Source: Trichopria drosophilae
Taxonomy: Eukaryota > Arthropoda > Insecta > Hymenoptera > Diapriidae
NCBI GenBank assembly: GCA_030407085.1
Contig: JAQOWT010000010.1
Location: 85,001-149,000 of the forward strand
Length of the DNA stretch: 64,000 nt
Reading direction: 5' to 3'
In this document: positions 54,605-64,000 of the stretch, piece after piece
How the letters are laid out: each line of letters starts with the position of its first letter
Position numbering within the stretch: the stretch's first letter is position 1
Program-made: the position numbers and the translations under genes
Notes under the pieces: model-generated
Told to the model about the DNA's origin: nothing
What the model saw: only the letters and a program-made list of their open reading frames with translations
Database searches by the model: none

Positions 54605-56977
54605 TGCCGTCACTCGGAAGAAAATTCATATCTCCGTTTTATTTAAAATTGAGATAAAAATATGTTTGTAATCAGCAGAATGAAATACATCATATTGTGA
54701 ACATAAATATTATGATTATTTATTATAAATAATTTAAAAAAAATTATTTTGTAGGTCAGACTGCAAAGCAGCTTGCGCGGTGGCTCGCCTTTTATATATT
54801 TCATGTGAAATAAAGACAATATTATTATTATTATTATTATTATTATTTGTTTTTTACAAAAGTTAATTTTAGGTAGGTATACTTTTATAAAAAAGCCTTA
54901 ACCGACACACATGGGAGTTGCTATTGTAGCATCCCGATTATTGTATAAACGCAATTTCATTCAACAAAATTCAAAAAAATATGTTTTATTACTAAATAAT
55001 TTTAAACAATGTGTTTTTTCAAAGGAAGAGGGAAATAAGTGCTCACACTATAATAAACTATTAATTTTACGTATATTAAATTAAAAATATCATTACGAAA
55101 TTAGTACCATTGATGCCAAGTAGTCGACAAGAATTTTGATAAAACTTACCTAAATGCGACATTAAAGATTTGTGTCAGGAAGATGACTGTTAATTACATT
55201 TCGTGATTGTTGAATTAGCACTTTTTTAAAATAACATGTAAAAATTATCAATAAAAAATAAAATAAACCCTAATTATTATTTAATGTTGAAATGTGCATC
55301 TGAAATATTTTAATTTAGCGTAAAGTCCAATAATTTGAGTAACATTTTTGTCGGAGCTTCACCTTTATTTCTCAACCGTTTCAGGTTTATTTTTATGTTA
55401 AATAAGTAATATAGCTTATAGTTTTAAAAAGTATTTGGATATTTATAGATTTGGATTAACAGTACGACTTTAATGTTTCATTGAATGTGTTGTTGCTGCA
55501 TTCGCCTTCTGCTCCTTTTAAGGAAAATATACATTAAACTCCTTAAAATAGGTTAACTTAATGTGAATTATAGAAAATATATTATAAAAATTGTATATTT
55601 ACTTCTTTGAAAACTTTAAATTAAACAGGAAGAAAAAATAATCTCACGATAATATTAAATTCGGATTGTTACAAAGTTATAACGTCTAGAAATATCTAGT
55701 TTTGTTAGTCGTAGAAATGTGGAATTGGCTTAAGTCCACATACCTCTGGTGGTTCCAGAAAATATTGCGAAATAAAATAGGTGCCTTGAATTAATTGTAC
55801 GAAAAATGTTAATCTAATATTATAGTAAAAACTGATATTTTATTTTATTCCAACACTCCTCAAAATATAATTAGAATATGATGGTTCACTTTACGCATAG
55901 CTATATGAATCAAAGAAATTGGTACACGAAACTCACATTTTTAACAAAGTATATATATTTAACTAAAAGGATATTTAAGATACTAAAAGGATATAAACTA
56001 TTATCATTGCTATTGTGGAAAATATAAACTAAATTTATAATTTTATATAACGTGTCATTACTTTTATACCTTTTCTTGTTACATTATATACAAAATTGAA
56101 TTATGTTACCAAAAAGATGACAAAAATGACTATGAATACAAAGCATTTAAATAATAAAAAATGTAACATACAACTCTTTTGGTTGGTATCTATACATTTA
56201 ACAAAGATGCAGAGCTCCGTAAAGTCATTAATTCGGTGGAAATGGTCGTATGTCCATAAATTGGGAGTTACCACTTTTTTCCACAGTATCATTGCTGTCT
56301 GATTAGTCGGTATATCCATTTTCAACTATTGTTTATTGACTAATTTCCAACAAATTTATACGTGATTTATTAAGTTATGAATTAAAATATCCGTGTTAAA
56401 TTTATTAAAAATCTCCATTTTTTTTTATTAGTTAACGGGCGGAATTGCCATTTTTACTGAATTTTTGACATATTTTTATTATATCGTGAAATTTTGCGAG
56501 AGCTGCAGATCGACTTACGAAGATGGCGCCATACTTCACATTTGTGTATGAAATGTAGGACTGCAGAAACCTACACCAAGTACAGCAGCGGTCATGAGTC
56601 GATTTCCGCCAGATAAACAATATTTTCGAAACGTAAACAAACAACGTGGCTCGTCTTACCAACAGCGAGCTGCTGCTTGAAAACGAAATCGAAAAATTGT
56701 TCACCGGACGGGGATCGAACTCACGACCTACGACTCCGTAGTCCAGTGCGTTAACCGCCTGAGCTACGAAGCCGATATCCGTTATGGCTATTTTAAAAAG
56801 TATGCCTACCTAAAATTAACTTTTGTAAGAAACAAGTTATTTTTTAAAAATTATTTACAGTAAATAATCATAATATTCATGTTCAGAATATGATGCATTT
56901 CATTTTGTTGATAACAAACATTTTTATCTCAATTTTAACAAAAAATGAAGATACGACTTTTCTTCTGAGGTACGGCA
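54605..56977. mobile_element. 2.4-kb long-TIR element in symplekin intron 3, copy 2
   Basis: Same arms and insertions as 17585-19957. The non-LTR (ATT)n tail is at 54751-54849, with ATTATTATTATTATT where copy 1 has one ATG interruption. Confidence 0.75.
56415..56773 (-). mobile_element. tRNA-derived SINE, copy 2
   Basis: Head 56701-56773 identical to 19681-19753 with the same A and B boxes; not a working tRNA. Confidence 0.6.
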
Positions 56978-57700
56978 GTAATGATATACATCATAAGAAT
57001 TATATCAAGAAAAGGTTCCAATTTATACCGCAACCTTAAATAAAATTTAGATAATAATATGTATTTTATTTACAGAATCCGAACGCAAGCTGTCAAGTTC
57101 TTGGAAGGGGTGGTCTTAATTCAGACTTATCCGGATCCAGACACGCCTCAGAAGCCTGATGACTTTTCATTGGAAGATGTACCATTGACATTGAAAATGG
57201 CAAGAAGGCGAAAGTTAAAAGAAGAGGCTAACCATGTAATGGATCTTTTGATAAAATTCTTTGGTTCGCCATACGTAAGCAGCGTGAATTTGATGACTTG
57301 CATGGGATCTCTGTCACTGATAGCAAAAAGTCGACCTCAGTTCATGCCTGGAGTCATTCAAGCTATGCATAAACTCCAAAATAATTTGCCTCCTACTCTC
57401 TCTGTTTCGCAAATAACTAGTGTGGAAAAACAATTGAAGAGGACCTTACTTGGACTTATGAAACATCCAGCTAGTATTGAATACGCTACCATGCTTGCTC
57501 GACAACTGAATCAACTGGGGGTTAAAGAACAGGAAATTTTAAAAGTATATGTAAAACCGGACAATATACGAAGAGCGAAGAAAAGGCAGCAGGAGACCGC
57601 ATCAGCGATTGCTGCTAAAAGGGCAAAGGTTGAACCTATCGAGGCTGCCAGAGGTAGTACCTCTTCCTGTACCCCCTCCAAAATTACCGGAAGTTGTTGA

Positions 57701-59475
57701 ACTGTCGGACAGTTACATTGCTATTACATTGCAATGTACATGATTACTTCGCAATCGTGATGAGTGATATCGTGAGTTTCGTGAAAAGATTATATTTATA
57801 ATCAATGGATCGAAATATTTTGATATATTTCAAGTGTATGTATATTTTGTACGATAAGAGATAAGAAGTTTATTCATTCGTATAACTTCGGATAGTCAAG
57901 GAAACTAAATGAGATTCACTATTCGGTAAATAGATATAAATACATTTATATAACTCATACATGCGCATCAAAAGTTTTGCTAAGTTTACGGGTTTGCATT
58001 TTGTGTAACTTGTGTACATTGTCAAGCCTGTTCCAGACCAAGGAAATAAATGTTTACTTATGAAAGTATACAATATTGTAAAAAATGTTTTTTTCTAAAT
58101 TCCCATCTAATAACCTATAAATTTCTATAAATGTAATATTTTAAAAACATAGTAGGTTCAACGATTGTTCCAGGCAACAAACAGGTAATGTTTCTTAATG
58201 TCTTGTCGTAATAAAGTTTACAATTGTCGATTTAATGAAGTTTACTGAACATTTATCAGCGAATTTTTACATGATTCATTCGTAAGATTTTTGCATTCAT
58301 AAAAATTATTGATCTTCATATCACTACAATAACAATTGTCAAAACTTGTTAAATTAAATTTAAGTTTGCAGGATATTTCCTAAGGGGTTCAATTTATATA
58401 AATGTAACGATTTTTGAGGGCTTTAAATAACTCGGAGAAATGTTATCTTCATAAAATACACATCCTTACCAGACCTTACATCCATTTATAAAAATAAAAA
58501 ATGTGGTTTGTTTTGATACATCCGGAATTAATTCATTTTATGCCGATTATGTTAAGTTACAACGTAGTATATTTTAGTACGATTGATGACATCTCCATAT
58601 CATTCTCAACGATTTTATGAAGCTTCATTCGGAATCCCATAATTAAAATATTATTATCATTCAAATATCACATTTAGACGTTTTCAGGGTCGCTCTTTTT
58701 GATTTTCAATTTTAGAAAGTTTAAAAGTAAATCTTCACTACATTTTTAATATTATTTTGTAAAAACATCGTGGTTTTACATTTTTTCTTAAAGAATCAAA
58801 ATTTTGATAACATTTTGCGTTTCCACCGACTTCTAATCCACGTTATAGGTGGACCAGTTGTACTAATGACTTGTGAAGGAGAAACATTTTTGTACAACAT
58901 GGCGGATGTAAAATCGCAGCCGCAATGACAATTTTTTTGTTAAATTAACAAATTTTTGTCTTGAAAGCAATAGGCTTTACAAAAAATTTCTTTGAAATAA
59001 AAATAGCTTAGAATTTACTATAGAACGTCTTCAAATATTCTGGGAATCTTTTGATGCAATTTGTGGTTTTTCAAAAATTCCAAACATGGTAATTTTGAAA
59101 AAATCATTTTTATGTTTCAGAGAATTCTTTAACCAATTCTAAGGCAATTTACGAAATCTTTCTCTAAACTCTGTATGTAGTTTTAAAGGAAAACCATTAT
59201 CAGATCTTGAAATCTAAAAAAAGTTGAATAATTATTGTTTTCCTTAAAAACTATAAACTTTAGAGAAAATTTTCTTAAAATTATACTTATAGTAGAATGT
59301 ATATACTCTTATACGCATAGAATTCTGTCAAATTTTTTAACGACTTTTTTCAAATTTTCGATTTTTCGATTTTTCGAATTTTTGAAAAACTAAAAATTGC
59401 ATCAAAACATTCTAACAAAAAAATTTGAAGGTATTCTTGAGCCAATTCTAAGACAGTTTTTTTAGTTTTTGTTCT
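57701..59475. other. AT-rich DNA after symplekin exon 4, copy 2
   Basis: As 20681-22455, with scattered substitutions. AATAAA near 58043. No exon visible. Confidence 0.45.
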
Positions 59476-59882
59476 AAAAAAAATGGTCTGGAGAGACTAT
59501 GGGATGTGAATCTGGGAGAGTGTGTAGTAATGGTATGGGAGAGACAATTTCATTAGTCTCCCTAGAGGTCATTCATACTATGGTGAAACTACGTCACGAG
59601 GTATGGGAGCATATCTGCCCAATAGTGTTTTTTAGAGTCTGGGAGAGATTGTGCTATAGCCTGTCATGAAATTTACAGGAGATACAGCATGCGAGAAAAA
59701 TTTTAACGAGTTTTGAATGCCACCATTTATGCTGTACTACCCAACAGTATGGGAAATACTGTATTAGAATTTTCAATATTCCAGAGTATGGGAGAGATTC
59801 GTCTTTCCAGTAGTACAGGAAATGATCGATTTGTAGGGATATGGGATAGATTATTCGGTAGAGTTTTTTAAGAATCTACAAG
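59476..59882. repeat. Inverted-repeat block L, copy 2
   Basis: Matches 22456-22862. If it is a transposon end, a further copy of the element begins here and continues past the window. Confidence 0.8.
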
Positions 59883-60166
59883 GGATTGCACAATCTAATT
59901 TCATACCTAAGTAACATTTTATAGCTTCAAATACGAGAGTATATATCGAGTAAGAGTCTCATAAACCGGACACTAAAAATATTGATTGAAGTATTTTTTT
60001 TTTAATGGAATTTGAATAATAATCATCCAAAGGAATTTGCAAAAGAAAGTGGCATATTGTTTACATTATTACCTGATATTTTTAACATTTTGTCTAGAAA
60101 GTTAATTTATCGGAAACTTCTAGATTAATTTTCAACACAATAAAGTGCAATCAGTTTGTTATATAT

Positions 60167-61206
60167 TAACCCATTAAGTCCCGAATGTCAATATTTCTTC
60201 CATTTCTTTGTTATACTATACATGTATAAAAAAAAATATCGATATACCATATCCGACGTAAAAAACAGAATTTATATATATCAATGCTTAAAAATCATTA
60301 GAATATTGTGGAAAAATTTCAAGGTATTCATTGATCAGTTGTAAGAATTTTTTGTTCAGCAAGATTTTTTCCTAAACATTTTCCTAATGTTTTCCTAAAG
60401 TCTATCTTTTTCATAACAATTTTAGATCTAAGATTCATATTCATATGCCTATATTCTGATAGAGTATACAATTTTGTGTCGGGTATGGTGTATCGAAATT
60501 TCTTTAGTATTTGCAGTATGAAAAACAATGGAGGAAACTTCATTGAAATTTGACGATATTTGGGACTTAATTTAAAATTGAGAGATTTTAAGAAAAACTG
60601 TTGCTGAACAAAAAGTTTTTACAATGGATAAATGAATACGCCGAAATTTTTTCAGAATTTTTTGAATTTTTTTTTTTAATTTTACGAAATTTAGAATTTT
60701 TGAAAATTGTATTCTGTGAAATTTTAAATTCTTTGAAATTTTATTATGTGGTCAGTTCTAAGAACCTTTTATTCAGCAATATTTTTTCAAATAGTCTACC
60801 ATTTTCAAATCAAAACTTCCTGAAAATTTCGACGATTTTTTCGTGTCTGAGCTGCCATTTTGGATACTTTCCCCTTTAGTTTCAAAATTGTACCACGTAT
60901 ATATAAAAATATAGGCATTGAATACATTTTTCTGTGTGGAATCGGATGCGTATACCGCCGGTTTCTTATAAAAATTATATTTTATCTAAAATTTTTATCA
61001 GTAAAAAATAACGCTTTTATTTTGCAAAAAATTGTTTATAGCCTTTTAATCATTGCCTTTAGACAAATTCAGTGACCATATTCTGAAAGAGCATGAAATT
61101 TCACGTCGGATACGGTGTATTGATTTTTTTTTTTTGATACATGTAATATAAAAAAAATGGAAGGAAATTCGTTGAAAAGTGACGACATTTGTGAACTAAT
61201 GGGTTA
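60167..61206. mobile_element. Foldback element, copy 2, left arm mostly deleted
   Basis: Termini TAACCCATTA and TAATGGGTTA are kept, but 372 bp of the left arm (equivalent to about 23277-23648) are missing. The breakpoints fall at a shared TTAAAAA word. The element is no longer a good palindrome. Confidence 0.8.
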
Positions 61207-61744
61207 TACTAAGTCGTCAACGGAATTTTATTCAGAAGTTTTAGAAGTGTATATATTTTATTCAAATTGAAATTCGACAAGAAAAGTAGGTTTTATTAAT
61301 TTGTTTAAATAAACGTTTTTTAAATAATATAAAATACAGTACATTTATATAAAAAATTTAAGGGATTAGTTTCATATGTAACAAACTGACTGCACTTCAG
61401 TTTATGAAAATCGACCCAGTACTTTCAGAGATATGAATCTCTTAATTAAAATGTTAAAAAGAAAATCGCGAATATGAACAATAAGAAATTGTGTTAACAT
61501 TTAGGATAAATACGTTATCGATAAAAAATAAATTAACATCTTTAGTGGGCCATTTTCGAAATCCTTACTCAAATTCCGCCAAACTTATAATTAAACAAAA
61601 AGCAAGTCGACGTGATTATGTAATTTGCATCTTTTTTTATTGGACGTATATATGTATATGTACTATATTATAAACAAATTAGAGTACAACTCTTTAAACT
61701 AGTACCAACATTTTCAACACAACAAATCGTAAAGAATTCTGCCC
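61207..61744. other. AT-rich spacer, copy 2
   Basis: As 24557-25094, nothing recognised. Confidence 0.5.
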
Positions 61745-62359
61745 TTAAGTGGAAGCCGTAGTACTCAGCCGATAAAGTAGTAATCTATACCCAAAAATGC
61801 AAATTACAAATGATTGAATCGATTTATAAAAATTTTGACTTTTCGTAATTTCCAGTCACTGTATGTAGCCCCCTTAAAGGGACCAAAGAAATTCGTTGAG
61901 AACTGACCAAAAATTACTAGAAATAGATGATCTTTCCTTATTCCTGGCACTAACTAGTCAGTTCTCAACGAATTTCTTTCAGTTATTTTGAGATACTTCA
62001 TGCAGTGACTGGAAAGTGCGAAAAGTTCATCGAATTTTGAAAAATCGATTCAACCATTTTTAACTTATATTTCGTCGCCTTGGTGGAAACACATGACATC
62101 CCGATGAGGCAGTTTTTGCTTCTGTTTTGAGTTAATAATACTGGTTGGAAATAAAGAAGGTAACGAATCTTTGTAGTAAAATTAAATATAATATTAATCG
62201 AATAAACAACTTTTTATGCATAACCTTCTTTATTTTTAACCTTATTATCAACTCAAAACAGATGACTGCCTCGTTGAGATGTTATGTTTTTCCACCTTGG
62301 CGACAATGACTCAATATAGATTACTACCATATAATTTCAATACTATAGCATCCCCTTAA
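61745..62359. mobile_element. TTAA-bounded MITE with inner MITE, copy 2
   Basis: As 25095-25709; inner GTCGCC-ended MITE at 62074-62304. The nesting therefore predates the duplication. Confidence 0.7.
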
Positions 62360-62405
62360 TGTGATTGAAATCATCAACTGATGACTTTAGAAATCCCTAA
62401 AATGG

Positions 62406-63540
62406 TTAGTGTCTTCGAGAGCGTGAGCGCCTCTGGTGGTTTCGCCTCTGTGATGGCGATCGAGAGCGACGGTACTGATGCTTCCTCGGTGGTGAGCGAC
62501 TTCGCCTAGTTTGCATCCGTGATGGTGATCGAGAGCGACGGTATCCATGTTCCCTCAATGGTGTCATGCTAAATTGATGATGTCCCTTCGACGATAAGTC
62601 ACTTCGCTGATTTTGCCGGTGGGATGGTGGTGATCTGTGCGGAATTTTTCTCTGTGGGAACGCCGATATTTCCTCGGAGATGAACTTGTGCGTCGATGTC
62701 GCTTCTGAGGAGACGACCGTAGATGCGGACTTTGTTTCAGTGATGTTGATTGAGAGCGACGATATTCAGGCTTCCTCGATGGTTCCGTGCTAAGGCGATG
62801 TTGCCCCCTCGACGACGAGTCATTTCGCAGATTTTGACTGTGGGATGGTGGGTGATTACTTGAAATTTTCCTCTTCGATGGTGAGCAAGATCGTCTATAT
62901 TTCCTCGAATCTGGACTACTGCGTGGATTTTGCCTCTGGGAGGATGACAGTTGATGTGGACTTTGTTTCCGATATGGTGAGCGAGAGTGCTGTTGTACAT
63001 TCTGCTTCGATGGCGAGCGCCTAAGTGGGTGTTGTTTCTGCGATGGTGAGTCACTTCGATGATTTGTCCTGTGAAGCAGTGGGAGGCTCCTCGGACTTTT
63101 CTTGCATGTTGCTGAGCAGGTTCGTTGATGCTTCATGGATGGTAAGCTACTAGATGAATTTTGCAAATGGGACGATGGAGTAGGTGAACTTTTCCTCTTC
63201 AATGGTGAGCTTGAATGCGAAACATGTATCGGCGGTGGTGAACTGGATGAATCAAGCTGTATTGGCGATGGTGACAGAATCCGTGGAACCTGCACTGGCG
63301 TTGGTAAGCAACTGCCCGGACTTTGCTTCCGCGATGACGATTCAGAGTTGAGAATAAGGATTGGCGACGGTGACCGAGAACGAAGAATCCGTAAACGAGA
63401 GCGGGGCATTAGGAGTGGCGATGGTGAGCGAGAACCAAGAATCTGAATTGGCGCTGGTGGACCACTATGCGGATTTTGCGTTTTCGATGATGGTGATCGA
63501 CTTCGTGATGATGACCGAGAATGCAAAATCGGCTCCGATG
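62406..63540 (-). pseudogene. Arginine/serine-rich (RS) protein exon, frameshifted, copy 2
   Basis: Same acceptor, reading frames and frameshift as copy 1, with a few replacements (for example SKWKISS to SKRKISS and RRSRREKF to RRSHREKF). RS-rich segments are open in one frame to a stop at 62564; the C-terminal RS tail ending SRSRRH is in another frame with its stop at 62406-62408. Confidence 0.5.
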
Positions 63541-63738
63541 CTGAGAAAAGATAATACTATTAAATACTACTTGTAATACTTGAATATGCCCCAACAACAA
63601 CAATTGGCATGTAATTACTACCTAAGCATTGTATTAGATACTATTTGTAGTAGGAAAAATACGCGTCAGCAACGTCAAGTTATATTTATTACTACTACAA
63701 CATTATCTAATACTACAAAAGTTTCTATCAGATACTAT

Positions 63739-64000
63739 TTATGATGCAGTTGAATACGGACCAGACTCATTTTTTTCAGTGGACGATAGTGAGGGGGAGC
63801 TTTGTATCTTCATCGTCGATGATAAACAATTGTCTTGATTTTGTTTCGCAGCTGTTAAACCAGTTGACGAAAGCGTTTCAGTACTACCGTCGTGAGATAC
63901 AGAGTTCGTTTCCTCTTTAGGAAGGTGTGGATTGCGAATACCTCCACATAATAGGTTTATGGTTCGGTGGTACTTCGGTTTTGTCAATAGCGGTTTTGCA
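63739..64000 (-). CDS. Candidate terminal exon of unknown gene, copy 2, partial
   Basis: Matches 27089-27366 and is cut by the window edge before its acceptor. Stop at 63739. It reads KPKYHRTINLLCGGIRNPHL and a Ser/Thr-rich tail. Confidence 0.35.
   Translation of the reverse strand, partial: AKPLLTKPKYHRTINLLCGGIRNPHLPKEETNSVSHDGSTETLSSTGLTAAKQNQDNCLSSTMKIQSSPSLSSTEKNESGPYSTAS

Larger units (their letters stand above)
53584..57700 (+). pseudogene. SYMPK: Symplekin, 5' portion only (exons 1-4), copy 2
   Basis: Exons 53584-53637, 54011-54207, 54296-54529 and 57076-57700, all sites conserved, 369 codons. Replacements relative to copy 1: TQINTIK to TQISTIK in exon 3, and QND to QNN, YAKPE to YVKPD in exon 4. 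The frame ends in the same TGA as copy 1, with the same alternative-frame Pro-rich continuation, so truncation or frame loss predates the duplication. It encodes only the N-terminal HEAT part. If exons 5 onward exist they lie beyond 64000; otherwise both copies are 5' fragments. Confidence 0.75.
41334..64000. repeat. Segmental duplication copy 2 (at least 22.7 kb, runs off the window)
   Basis: Direct repeat of 4455-27350. Main differences from copy 1: a shorter TA run in the exon A-B intron, +10 bp in the MITE at 47920, a replacement at 49217-49360, and -372 bp in the foldback arm at about 60290. Because it continues past 64000, the length of the unit and whether the gypsy element is also duplicated cannot be told. 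Confidence 0.95.

Overview
The window is AT-rich eukaryotic, almost certainly insect and probably hymenopteran, DNA. The grounds are spliced genes with canonical GT/AG introns, arthropod-type retroelements (an R1-clade non-LTR element, a Ty3/gypsy element with a tRNA-Pro primer site), tRNA-derived SINEs and many palindromic foldback/MITE elements. There are no rRNA genes, no convincing functional tRNA genes, no CRISPR and no bacterial features. The species call is inference only.

Layout. 1-4130: a decayed non-LTR retrotransposon on the minus strand. 4329-4454: a (GT)n microsatellite. 4455-27350: copy 1 of a large near-identical duplication. 27350-36585: sequence present once here, holding two C-terminal exons of a BEN-like gene, a SINE, a foldback element and a young intact gypsy retrotransposon nested inside an older MITE. 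36585-41333: an R1-clade retrotransposon sitting inside a (GT)n tract. 41334-64000: copy 2 of the duplication, which runs off the window. The copies differ by roughly half a percent of substitutions plus a few indels: +10 bp, a replacement netting +127 bp, and -372 bp in copy 2.

Each duplicated unit holds, in order: two minus-strand exons of a gene I link tentatively to the BEN-like exons at 28-29 kb; a divergent three-exon plus-strand Tnp2/Transposase_21-like transposase whose start is about 210 bp away; an inverted-repeat block built of degenerate CTCCCATAC modules; the 5' end (369 codons, exons 1-4) of symplekin with its promoter; the same inverted-repeat block in opposite orientation; a foldback element; nested MITEs; and a frameshifted arginine/serine-rich gene.

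The most interesting reading is that 22456-48766 is one very large two-gene DNA transposon: a BEN-like DNA-binding gene and a transposase transcribed divergently, bounded by modular inverted repeats, with host symplekin DNA on either side and younger gypsy and R1 insertions in the BEN-gene intron. That is a hypothesis from gene order and repeat orientation. An alternative is a segmental duplication, or false assembly duplication, of an old repeat-rich locus.
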